8,878 bases of DNA from an uncultured Amaricoccus sp. (GCF_937858865.1 NZ_CALLYO010000197.1:1-8878); one strand, 5' to 3'; positions 1-7,506 are shown, counted from the first letter of the stretch. A program made the numbers and translations. Notes: generated from the letters alone by a model not told the origin.

Positions 1-21
1 GCTTGAATCACAGAACACCCC

Positions 22-38
22 AAACGGGAATCCCGTTT
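22..38. repeat. Perfect 17-bp palindrome upstream of dctA (operator-like)
   Basis: Arms AAACGGGA and TCCCGTTT are perfect complements around a single central A. The symmetry extends imperfectly outward to ACCC at 17-20 and GGGT at 41-44. It lies about 100 bp before the dctA start. With almost no loop it looks more like a protein-binding dyad than a terminator, and no T-run follows. Its inner half-site AACGG/CCGTT recurs in the next dyad at 71-98. The regulator is unknown. Confidence 0.5.
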
Positions 39-70
39 ATGGGTTCACGACCTAGCGCCGCTCCGAGAAC

Positions 71-98
71 CGGCGGAACGGGCAAGACCGTTCCGCCG
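71..98. repeat. Perfect 11-bp stem hairpin in the dctA upstream region
   Basis: CGGCGGAACGG (71-81) pairs perfectly with CCGTTCCGCCG (88-98) around the six-base loop GCAAGA. No U-tract follows on either strand, so a canonical intrinsic terminator is unlikely. It may be a structured part of the dctA leader, a second operator, or a terminator of a gene lying left of the window. It ends about 27 bp before the dctA ribosome-binding site. Confidence 0.55.
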
Positions 99-137
99 CA
101 CGCAACACGCGCACCTGCGCCAGCAAAGGGGACCTCC

Positions 138-1448
138 ATGCCCGCTTTCACGAAATCCCTCTTCGGCCAGGTCATGGTCGCCCTGATCCTCGGCGTCGTC
201 GCCGGCGTCCTGTGGCCCGACTTCGCCGCACAGATGAAGCCGTTCGGCGACGGTTTCATCAAGCTCATCAAGATGATCATCGCGCCGCTCGTCTTCGGCG
301 TCGTCGTGCACGGCATCGCCTCGGCGGGCGATCTCAAGAAGGTCGGCCGCGTCGGCGTGAAGTCGATCGTCTACTTCGAGGTGGTCACCACCATCGCCCT
401 CGTCCTCGGCATCATCGTCGCCTACGTCTTCGGACCCGGGCACGGCATGAACGTCAACACGGCGACCCTCGATGCCAGCGCCATGTCGACCTACGTCGAG
501 CGCACCCACCAGATGCACGGCGCCGTCGACTTCCTGCTCGCCATCATCCCCTCGACCTTCGTCGGCGCCTTCGCCAACGGCGACATCCTGCAGGTGCTGG
601 TGATCGCGGTCCTCTTCGGCGCCGCCCTCTCGCTGATCGGCGAGCGCGCCCAGCCCGTCACCCACCTGATCGAGCTGGTGACCGAGGTCCTCTTCAAGAT
701 CATCGGCTTCATCATCCGCCTGGCGCCGCTCGGCGTCTTCGGCGCCATCGCCTACACCGTCGGCGCCTACGGGGTCGGCTCGCTGCAGCAGCTCGGCATG
801 CTCGTCCTGCTCTACTACGTCACCGTGGTCTTCTTCGTCCTCGTCATCCTCGGCGGCATCCTGCGCCTCGCCGGCTTCTCGATCCTCAAGTTCCTCCGCT
901 ACCTCCGCGAGGAGCTGATGATCGTGCTCGGCACCGCCTCCTCCGACAGCGTGCTGCCGCAGATCATGCGCAAGCTCGAGCACATGGGGATCAAGGACTC
1001 GACCGTCGGCCTCGTCATCCCGACCGGCTACTCCTTCAACCTCGACGCCTTCTCGATCTACCTGACGCTCGCCACCGTCTTCATCGCCCAGGCGACGAAC
1101 ACCCCGCTCGCCTTCGGCGACCTGCTGCTCATCCTCGGCGTCGCGCTCCTCACCTCCAAGGGCGCCCACGGCGTCCCGGGCTCGGCGATCGTCGTCCTCG
1201 CCGCCACCCTCTCGGCGGTGCCGGTGATCCCGGTGATCGGCCTCGTGCTGGTGCTCTCGGTCGACTGGTTCATGGGCATGGCCCGCGCCCTCGGCAACCT
1301 GATCGGCAACTGCGTCGCCACCGTCGTTATCGCCGCCTGGGAAGGCGACATCGACCGCGCCCGCGCCCACCGCGTCCTCGACGGCACCGCCGAGGACGAG
1401 GCGGCGCTCTTCAACCCCGAGCCGGAGCCCGAGCTCCCCGCCGCCTGA
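138..1448 (+). CDS. dctA: C4-dicarboxylate/proton symporter DctA (DAACS family)
   Basis: Inner-membrane transporter expected to import succinate, fumarate and malate with protons or cations. The 436-residue product is close to the usual DctA length (about 430). Family marks seen: the HP1 serine-rich tip SSDSVLP (268-274), the TM7 segment GYSFNLDAF (298-306), the HP2 tip GVPGSA (345-350), and the TM8 signature with D376, R383, N387 and N391 in DWFMGMARALGNLIGN. Many hydrophobic helices span residues 8-400, and the C-terminus is an acidic, proline-rich tail. The ATG at 138 was chosen because AAGGGGA lies just upstream; the frame stays open to base 3, but those extra 45 residues are Pro/Arg/Gly-rich and lack family character. 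The gene stands alone and converges on trxA. No sigma-54 type (TGGCAC-N5-TTGC) promoter, as used for rhizobial dctA, is visible in the 137 bases available. Confidence 0.95.
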   Translation: MPAFTKSLFGQVMVALILGVVAGVLWPDFAAQMKPFGDGFIKLIKMIIAPLVFGVVVHGIASAGDLKKVGRVGVKSIVYFEVVTTIALVLGIIVAYVFGPGHGMNVNTATLDASAMSTYVERTHQMHGAVDFLLAIIPSTFVGAFANGDILQVLVIAVLFGAALSLIGERAQPVTHLIELVTEVLFKIIGFIIRLAPLGVFGAIAYTVGAYGVGSLQQLGMLVLLYYVTVVFFVLVILGGILRLAGFSILKFLRYLREELMIVLGTASSDSVLPQIMRKLEHMGIKDSTVGLVIPTGYSFNLDAFSIYLTLATVFIAQATNTPLAFGDLLLILGVALLTSKGAHGVPGSAIVVLAATLSAVPVIPVIGLVLVLSVDWFMGMARALGNLIGNCVATVVIAAWEGDIDRARAHRVLDGTAEDEAALFNPEPEPELPAA

Positions 1449-1464
1449 GCCCCGCCCCAAGCGA

Positions 1465-1496
1465 AGGGCCGCGCCCCCACCCGGGAGCGCGGCCCT
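1465..1496. terminator. Shared hairpin terminator between convergent dctA and trxA
   Basis: AGGGCCGCGC (1465-1474) and GCGCGGCCCT (1487-1496) form a perfect 10-bp stem with a 12-base loop. It sits in the 72-bp gap between the two convergent stop codons, so it can serve both. The following pyrimidine tract on the + strand (CTCTCTCGTC) is a weak U-tract. Confidence 0.6.
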
Positions 1497-1520
1497 CTCT
1501 CGTCGCGGCGCCGGAAAGTG

Positions 1521-1841
1521 TCAGACGCTCTCCTCGATCCAGCCCTTGAGCGAGGCCTTCGGCGCCGCCCCGGTCCGGTTCGAGATCACCTCGCCGCCCT
1601 TGAACATGAAGAGCGCCGGGATGCCGCGCACGCCGTACTGCGCCGGCAGCTCCGGGTTCTCGTCCACGTTCACCTTGGCCACGATCAGCTTGCCGGCATA
1701 TTCCTCGGCCAGCTCCTCGAGCGCCGGCCCGATCATCTTGCACGGACCGCACCACTCGGCCCAGAAATCCACCAGCACCGGCACAGACGCGTCGAGCACC
1801 TCGCCCTGGAACGTCTCGTCCGTGACCTTCACCGTCGCCAT
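1521..1841 (-). CDS. trxA: Thioredoxin
   Basis: Cytoplasmic disulfide reductase that takes electrons from thioredoxin reductase and reduces protein disulfides. The 106 residues match the classical one-domain family (E. coli 109). The active site is W30-C31-G-P-C34-K35, the buried acidic residue is D25 in VLVDFWAEW, and the cis-proline is P75 in GVRGIPALF. The FxGGE turn region (FKGGE, 80-84) and the terminal helix are intact. A strong GGTGGAGG ribosome-binding site lies about 8 bases before the ATG, and a TTGACC-N17-TAGGTT promoter sits upstream. It is monocistronic here, divergent from ilvD. Confidence 0.97.
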   Translation of the reverse strand: MATVKVTDETFQGEVLDASVPVLVDFWAEWCGPCKMIGPALEELAEEYAGKLIVAKVNVDENPELPAQYGVRGIPALFMFKGGEVISNRTGAAPKASLKGWIEESV

Positions 1842-1874
1842 CGCCTGGCCTCCACCTGATCCGAAGTCGCGGTT

Positions 1875-1903
1875 AACCTAGGAGGGCCCCGGGGGCCGGT
1901 CAA
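1875..1903 (-). promoter_or_regulatory. Candidate trxA promoter
   Basis: Read on the minus strand, TTGACC (1898-1903, five of six to the -35 consensus) is followed after exactly 17 bases by TAGGTT (1875-1880). This fits the alphaproteobacterial housekeeping pattern in which -35 is conserved and -10 is degenerate. The predicted start of transcription is near 1868, giving a leader of about 27 bases. Confidence 0.5.
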
Positions 1904-1932
1904 GAACGCCCCGCGGCGGCGCGCAAGCCGGC

Positions 1933-1961
1933 TTGAGTTCGCCGGGACGCTCGCCTAGACC
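1933..1961 (+). promoter_or_regulatory. Candidate ilvD promoter
   Basis: TTGAGT (1933-1938), a 17-base spacer and TAGACC (1956-1961) lie 33 bases before the ilvD ATG. The -10 match is weak, but the arrangement mirrors the divergent trxA promoter 30 bp away. No leader peptide or branched-chain amino-acid attenuator is apparent between it and ilvD. Confidence 0.4.
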
Positions 1962-1994
1962 CAAGCATCACCCGAGCAAGCCGGCGAGGAAACC

Positions 1995-3744
<1,750 letters not shown>

Positions 3745-3758
<14 letters not shown>

Positions 3759-4404
3759 CCGGCGCCGCGCCCCCGCCCTCGCCCCGGCCCTCGTCGCCGC
3801 CGGCCTCCTCGCGCTCGCGGCCTGCGACCCCGCCGCCATGGGCCAGGGCGCCACGCCCAGCCGCGCCAACCTCAACGTCGCCGGCCGCGTGGTCACCATC
3901 GCGCCCCCGCCCGGCTTCTGCATCGACCCCGACAGCGTCAGCTCCGGCGCCGACGGCGCCTTCGTGCTGATGAGCGACTGCGGCCCGGCGGACGGCACCC
4001 AGGGCCGACGCCGGCCGGTCGGCGCCGCCATGACGGCCAGCGTCTCCACCGGCGGCTTCGCCGGCGAGGGCGACACCGCCGCCGGCTCGCTCGCCGATCT
4101 GCAGGCCTTCGCCGACACCCGCGAGGGCCGCACCGTCCTCGGCCGCAGCGGCCAGCCCGAGCGGGTGCGCATCCTCAACAGCCAGCTCCGGGGCGACGTC
4201 CTCTACGTCCTCGTCGAGGACCGCGGGGCGCAGCCCATCGCCGGCATCGAGCGGCAGTTCTGGCGCGCCTTCCTCGAGGTCAACGGCCGGCTCGTCGCCC
4301 TCTCCGTCCTCGGCTTCGAGGGCGCGGGCCTCGGCCCGCAGGACGCGCTCGACCAGCTCGCCGCCCTCGCCCGCGCCACCCAGGCCGCCAACCCGCGCGG
4401 ATGA
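3745..4404 (+). CDS. Predicted lipoprotein of unknown function downstream of ilvD
   Basis: I do not recognise a characterised family. The 219-residue product begins with a basic N-region (DRRR), a hydrophobic stretch (10-25) and a lipobox LAAC with C27, so it should be exported and lipidated. The residue after the lipid cysteine is D28, which in E. coli retains lipoproteins in the inner membrane. The mature part has two cysteines, C59 (PPGFCID) and C79 (LMSDC), that could form a disulfide, then a glycine-rich linker and a mixed alpha/beta C-terminal half ending in an Ala-rich helix. The start overlaps the ilvD 3' end by 14 bases, and the stop overlaps the following start as ATGA, so it is probably translationally coupled on both sides. 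Its membrane topology would fit a role linked to the downstream channel gene rather than to IlvD, which is inference. Confidence 0.8.
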
Positions 4405-4540
4405 CCGCCCGCCCCGAGCCGCCGCCCGGCAGCTATCTCCGCGAGGGCCAGGGGCTCGAGTTCGACCGCGTCTCCTTCTTCACCGACGCGGTCTACGCCA
4501 TCGCCATGACCCTGCTCGTGGTCGAGCTCCACGTCCCGAG
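4401..4540 (+). pseudogene. Truncated TMEM175-family (DUF1211) potassium channel gene, 5' remnant
   Basis: The first about 46 codons encode a recognisable start of a bacterial TMEM175 channel. R23-V-S-F-F27-T28-D29 corresponds to the RxxxFSD signature of helix 1 and is followed by AVYAIAMTLLVVELHVP, a typical first membrane helix. After P46 (about base 4539) the homology stops. The frame stays open to 4943, but the additional about 134 residues are low-complexity Ser/Arg/Thr-rich, contain no membrane helices, and from 4637 onward are simply the antisense of hipA. A functional bacterial TMEM175 needs about 200 residues and six helices, so this is almost certainly dead. The ATG overlaps the lipoprotein stop (ATGA). 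The remaining five helices are not found between hipB and the next gene. Confidence 0.7.
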
Positions 4541-4598
4541 GTCGCCACGACCGGCGTCGTCCGAGACCCTGCGGGATCTCTGCGGAACGCTCGGGTCA

Positions 4599-4624
4599 CC
4601 GGATTTGGCCGTCGACAAATCCGG
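4599..4624. repeat. Perfect 9-bp inverted repeat at the hipA 3' end / insertion junction
   Basis: CCGGATTTG (4599-4607) and CAAATCCGG (4616-4624) are perfect complements with an eight-base spacer. It lies 13 bp beyond the hipA stop and about 60 bp from the end of channel homology. It could be the hipA transcription terminator, although no U-tract follows on the minus strand, or a recombination remnant at the island edge. Confidence 0.5.
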
Positions 4625-4636
4625 CAGCGGCATCGA

Positions 4637-6004
4637 TCACCGCAGGCGGCCACCGATGCGCAGGACGTTCTCCTCGACGAGCGCCGCGACCTGCTCGACA
4701 TACCCGGGCACGATCCCGGGCAGCGCGACGACCTGCCGCGTCACCGGCACGCGATTCGCGACGATCCGGTCGATCAGCTCGGCGACGCGAGCGCGGACGT
4801 CGGCCGGGCGGAACCCGGCCGCGGCGGAGATGGTATCCCAGTGCCGGGCCGCGACGTCGCCAGGCTTGCGCTTCCTGCCGGCGAGCTTCTGCGCGAAGAA
4901 GGGGTTCACCTGTTCCCATGGCAGGACGCTCGACACGTCGTAGAGCGGCGCGAGCCGCGGTCGGCCCGAGACAGGCAGCACCAGCGCGTAATTCTTCGCA
5001 TGCGCGTCGGCGTTGGCGACCAGGATGTTGAAGATCACCTGGTCGAGGAGCGCGAGCGCATCGGCGGGTGGCAGCGCGCGCCCGGTCTTGAGAAGCGCCT
5101 CGAGGGTGAGGCCCGGGATCGTGCCGACCTCGTACTTCAAGCCCGGCGGCAGCGCGTTCGCCTGGGCGAAGTCCTCCTGGTGGAGCCGGATGATCCGGCC
5201 GGTCCTGCCGATGCGGCGATCGTAGCGCAGCACGCAGATCGCCTGGCGCCGTCCTGCCGCGAGCGCCGTGACCGAGACGGCTTCGATTCCGGCGGCGCGC
5301 GCCAGGCGCAGGCAGTAGACCTCGTTCTCGACGATACCGGGCAGGGATGGATTGTCCGGCTTGACGATGACGGTCGAGGGCGCGCCCTGGCGGGGGATGG
5401 CGAGCATGTCGCCGTCGCCCGGCAGGCGCAGCACCGCCCGGCCGTCGCGATCGAGCACGGCGAGCGCCGACTTTCTCTGCCCGCCGGCCAGGGACTGGCG
5501 GACGCCGTCCTCTCCGGCGAGGAACGGCCGGCGGCCGAGATCGTCGAAGTGGCGTTCGAGGGCGGCCGCTTCGTCCGGCGTGCCGTAGAACTCGGTCAGG
5601 GGAGTGTAGGTCCCTGCCGCCGGATCGCTCGGCGCCCCGAAAGACAGGGCGCCGGCGGTATCCCCGCCGATCTCCCGCAGGATGGCGAGCGCGTCGGAAC
5701 GGTCGAGCCCGAGCGAGCGGGCCACCTGGACGAGCTGCTGCTCCTCGGGCAGCAGGTTGGCGAGCCAGGGCTCGACAACGTCCCTCGCGTGCTGCCCCGG
5801 CCGCAGCGGGATCGTCAGCGACAGCGGGAAGGCCCCCCGGGTCGCCAGCCAGTCCGGCGTATAGGCGAAGGAGAGTGCTCCGTCCTCGGCAACCTGGACG
5901 TCGCCGAGGTGAAGGGCGTCGAGGTAGACCGGAACCCTCGCGGCGAAGGTTCCGTCAGCCGGCGCCACACCCTCGATCCTCCCCGCGTCCGCTTCCCCGG
6001 TCAT
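4637..6004 (-). CDS. hipA: HipA-family serine/threonine kinase toxin
   Basis: Toxin of a type II toxin-antitoxin pair. E. coli HipA phosphorylates glutamyl-tRNA synthetase GltX, halting translation and promoting persistence; the substrate here is unknown. The 455 residues (E. coli 440) show an N-terminal HipA-couple domain (about 24-125). Next comes the P-loop-like segment S171-L-A-G-G-Q-R-K-S, where S171 aligns with the autophosphorylated S150 of E. coli HipA. K215 in VIVKPD is the likely ATP-binding lysine. The catalytic loop is N331-A-D333-A-H-A-K-N338, and the metal-binding aspartate is D356 in LYDVSS. All key residues are present, so the kinase should be active. The start overlaps the hipB stop as ATGA, which favours antitoxin-first translation. 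The 3' end faces the ilvD operon. Confidence 0.93.
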   Translation of the reverse strand: MTGEADAGRIEGVAPADGTFAARVPVYLDALHLGDVQVAEDGALSFAYTPDWLATRGAFPLSLTIPLRPGQHARDVVEPWLANLLPEEQQLVQVARSLGLDRSDALAILREIGGDTAGALSFGAPSDPAAGTYTPLTEFYGTPDEAAALERHFDDLGRRPFLAGEDGVRQSLAGGQRKSALAVLDRDGRAVLRLPGDGDMLAIPRQGAPSTVIVKPDNPSLPGIVENEVYCLRLARAAGIEAVSVTALAAGRRQAICVLRYDRRIGRTGRIIRLHQEDFAQANALPPGLKYEVGTIPGLTLEALLKTGRALPPADALALLDQVIFNILVANADAHAKNYALVLPVSGRPRLAPLYDVSSVLPWEQVNPFFAQKLAGRKRKPGDVAARHWDTISAAAGFRPADVRARVAELIDRIVANRVPVTRQVVALPGIVPGYVEQVAALVEENVLRIGGRLR

Positions 6005-6303
6005 TCGTACTCACCGAGATCGTAGCCTTCGGACCCGGGGCGCGGGGCCTCCTCGCCTTCGCCAGCCCGGCCCTCCGCGGGGGAGCCGAACAGCGCGGCC
6101 GGCACCTGGCGGAGCGCTGCGGCGATCCTTGCGAGCGTGGTGAGGCGCGCGTCCCGCCTGCCGGTCTCGATCTGCGACAGGGCGCCGATGCTGATCCCGG
6201 TCAGCCGCGCGAGCTGCTGCAGGCTCAGTCCGGCGGCGAGGCGCGCCTCGCGAATCCGGGAGCCGACCTCGACCAGGATCGGCTCCCTGTGTTTCGCGCC
6301 CAT
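6001..6303 (-). CDS. hipB: HipB-family HTH antitoxin and operon repressor
   Basis: Antitoxin expected to bind HipA and repress the hipBA promoter. The 100-residue product has an N-terminal arm, a HTH_3/XRE domain (about 12-65) with the recognition region LSLQQLARLTGISIGALSQIETGRR, and a C-terminal tail (75-100) rich in Glu and Gly ending GYDLGEYE. The ATG at 6303 was chosen over an in-frame start at 6375 because a strong AAGAGGAG ribosome-binding site lies immediately upstream and the extra 24 residues would run through the operator region. The HTH is of the length and type seen in E. coli HipB (88 residues), but the acidic tail replaces the short strand that ends that protein. The 4-base overlap with hipA indicates translational coupling. 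Confidence 0.9.
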   Translation of the reverse strand: MGAKHREPILVEVGSRIREARLAAGLSLQQLARLTGISIGALSQIETGRRDARLTTLARIAAALRQVPAALFGSPAEGRAGEGEEAPRPGSEGYDLGEYE

Positions 6304-6315
6304 GGCTGACTCCTC

Positions 6316-6333
6316 TTTACCGTTTTCAGTAAA
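6316..6333. promoter_or_regulatory. hipB operator O1 (TTTAC-N8-GTAAA)
   Basis: Perfect 5-bp half-sites TTTAC (6316-6320) and GTAAA (6329-6333) are separated by eight bases. E. coli HipB binds TATCC-N8-GGATA, so the geometry is identical though the bases differ. The site abuts the hipB ribosome-binding site (6310-6318) and overlaps the candidate -10, so occupancy would block transcription. Confidence 0.65.
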
Positions 6334-6358
6334 TAATCGCGCGGCGTTCCTCATGCAA
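6330..6358 (-). promoter_or_regulatory. Candidate hipBA promoter
   Basis: On the minus strand TTGCAT (6353-6358) and TATTTA (6330-6335) are spaced by 17 bases. Both hexamers are weak (three of six), but they lie in the only AT-rich patch before hipB and the -10 falls inside operator O1. A start near 6323 would give a very short leader. Confidence 0.35.
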
Positions 6359-6365
6359 GCGCGCT

Positions 6366-6383
6366 TTTCACTCAAACGGTAAA
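6366..6383. promoter_or_regulatory. hipB operator O2 (one perfect half-site)
   Basis: Read on the minus strand the 18 bases begin TTTACCGTTT, identical to the first ten of O1, and end in TGAAA instead of GTAAA (13 of 18 positions identical to O1 overall). Its centre is exactly 50 bp from the centre of O1, and it sits just upstream of the candidate -35. Confidence 0.55.
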
Positions 6384-6416
6384 ATAGCCCGCGGCCCCGT
6401 GCCTCCCCGCAAACAT

Positions 6417-6434
6417 TTTTTCGAGAACGGTAAG
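6417..6434. promoter_or_regulatory. hipB operator O3 (degenerate)
   Basis: On the minus strand CTTACCGTTCTCGAAAAA matches O1 at 13 of 18 positions and keeps the TTACCGTT core. Its centre is 51 bp beyond that of O2. The regular 50-51 bp period, close to five helical turns, supports a real array. Confidence 0.45.
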
Positions 6435-6445
6435 GGCCGGGACTC

Positions 6446-6509
6446 GCGGGCCGAGGCCCGCTTCGGTCGGAAGCGAGGCCGCTCGGGCGGCGGTCCTCCG
6501 GGAGGGCCG
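6446..6509. repeat. Cluster of small GC hairpins between hipB and the BI-1 gene
   Basis: Three hairpins occur in 64 bases. GCGGGC/GCCCGC (6446-6461) has a CGAG loop. CGCTTC/GAAGCG (6459-6475) has a GGTCG loop and shares three bases with the first, so the two compete. CGGTCCT/AGGGCCG (6491-6509) contains one G-U pair. No gene is visible in any frame over 6304-6623; apart from the hipB control region and the terminator at 6574-6597, this cluster is all that this stretch holds. It might be a REP-like element or a small RNA. Confidence 0.35.
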
Positions 6510-6573
6510 CTCCTATGAGGCGGGGGCTTCTCGCTCGCCGGGTCGGACGCCGCCCCTTCTCCCCGAAACGAAA

Positions 6574-6597
6574 GCGGCCTCCCCGAGGGGAGGCCGC
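6574..6597 (-). terminator. Intrinsic terminator of the BI-1 gene
   Basis: GCGGCCTCCC (6574-6583) and GGGAGGCCGC (6588-6597) form a perfect 10-bp stem closed by a CGAG tetraloop. Read on the minus strand the hairpin is followed by TTTCGTTTCG, a usable U-rich tail. It lies 27 bases after the BI-1 stop codon. Confidence 0.8.
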
Positions 6598-6623
6598 CAG
6601 GCCTTCATCCGATGGCAGCAGGC

Positions 6624-7397
6624 TCAGTTGCGGTTGCCGAAGAGCTGCAGCAGCATCATGAACATGTTGATGAAGTTCAGGTAGAGCGACAGCGCGCCCA
6701 TGATCGCCGCCTTGCCGACGAACTCCTCGCCCTCGGCCGCCCGGAGCTGCAGGTACATCGACTTGATCCGCTGCGTGTCATAGGCGGTCAGCCCGGCGAA
6801 GATCAGCACGCCGATCGCCGACACCGCGAAGGACAGCCCCGGCGAGGCGAGCCAGATGTTGACCAGCATCGCGAGGATGAGGCCGATCACGCCCATGATG
6901 AGGAACGACCCCCAGGCGGAGATGTCCTTCTTCGTGGTGTAGCCCCACAGGCTCAGGGCCGCGAAGGCGATGGCGGTGATCAGGAAGACCTGCGCGATCG
7001 AGGCGGCGGTGAAGGTCAGGAAGATCGAGCTGATCGAGATGCCCATCACCGCCGAGAAGGCGTAGAAGACCAGCTGCGCCGTCGCCGCCGACATCCGGTT
7101 GATGCCCGCGCTCAGGCCGAAGACGAAGGCCAGCGGCGCGAAGATCACCACCCACTTCAGCGGCGAGGCGAAGATCGCCGCGCCGAAGGCGGTCAGATAC
7201 TTGTCGATCCCGATCTGGTAGGCGGTGGGCTCGGTGGTCACGGACAGCCCGGCCACGGCCCAGGCGGCGAGCGCGGTGATGAGCATGCCCACGGACATCG
7301 TGCCGTAGACCTTGTTCATGTGCGCGCGCAGGCCTTCGTCGATCTGCGCGGTGCGAACGCCGGCGCCAGCCTGACGAACAGTCCCGTAATCGGCCAT
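6624..7397 (-). CDS. Bax inhibitor-1/YccA (YbhL-like) family integral membrane protein
   Basis: Inner-membrane protein of the TMBIM/UPF0005 family, whose Bacillus member YetJ is a pH-sensitive calcium leak channel and whose E. coli member YccA modulates FtsH. The physiological role here is unknown. The 257-residue product has a hydrophilic N-terminus with R-A-H-M-N-K-V-Y-G (24-32) and about seven helices near 31-51, 83-100, 107-128, 132-150, 163-181, 188-206 and 229-253. The TM6 motif AGLTAYDTQ (201-209, D207) and the final-helix motif SLYLNFINMF (237-246) are present. The ATG at 7397 follows GGAGGAG by five bases; an upstream in-frame extension to 7649 lacks family character. At N241 the family often has aspartate. 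It is monocistronic, with its own terminator, divergent from the arylesterase gene. Confidence 0.92.
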   Translation of the reverse strand: MADYGTVRQAGAGVRTAQIDEGLRAHMNKVYGTMSVGMLITALAAWAVAGLSVTTEPTAYQIGIDKYLTAFGAAIFASPLKWVVIFAPLAFVFGLSAGINRMSAATAQLVFYAFSAVMGISISSIFLTFTAASIAQVFLITAIAFAALSLWGYTTKKDISAWGSFLIMGVIGLILAMLVNIWLASPGLSFAVSAIGVLIFAGLTAYDTQRIKSMYLQLRAAEGEEFVGKAAIMGALSLYLNFINMFMMLLQLFGNRN

Positions 7398-7452
7398 GGA
7401 TCTCCTCCGTTGAACCCCGCCCCGGACCTTGCGACCCAGGGGTTTCCTTGCG

Positions 7453-7481
7453 GATATCGTGCGCAACGGGCGGCATTTCAA
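7453..7481 (-). promoter_or_regulatory. Candidate BI-1 promoter, proximal
   Basis: On the minus strand TTGAAA (7476-7481) is followed after 17 bases by GATATC (7453-7458), 56-84 bases before the start codon. The -35 matches five of six consensus positions and also resembles the TTGAA of RpoH (heat-shock sigma) promoters. The -10 is only half matched. Confidence 0.35.
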
Positions 7482-7506
7482 CCGCGCGGCGCCCCGCTCC
7501 CGGCAA

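Larger units (their letters stand above)
4540..6440. other. Probable hipBA accessory island inserted into the TMEM175 gene
   Basis: The segment runs from the point where channel homology ends to just beyond the third hipB operator. It contains only the hipBA module on the opposite strand to the interrupted operon. Codon choice in hipA (AGG, CCT, CCA, AAT appear readily) is less biased than in ilvD or dctA. The control region is conspicuously AT-rich for this genome. No transposase, integrase, tRNA or clear flanking direct repeat was found, so the insertion mechanism is unknown and both ends are approximate. Confidence 0.45.

Noticed and set aside
3..137. N-terminal extension of dctA from a TTG start
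   Set aside because: The added residues are low-complexity, there is no ribosome-binding site, and the ATG at 138 has AAGGGGA and gives the normal family length.
45..1460. Long open frame on the minus strand opposite dctA
   Set aside because: It translates to Glu/Asp/Gly/Val repeats typical of the antisense of GC-rich membrane genes, and dctA is clearly real.
4841..6025. Plus-strand frame opposite hipA
   Set aside because: Arg/Glu/Val-rich antisense of hipA; hipA has all its kinase motifs.
6304..6375. 24-residue upstream extension of hipB
   Set aside because: It crosses the operator and promoter region, and the downstream ATG has a much better ribosome-binding site.
4540..6440. Transposon or phage element carrying hipBA
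   Set aside because: No transposase, integrase, tRNA target or clear flanking direct repeat could be seen, so only a generic island is claimed.
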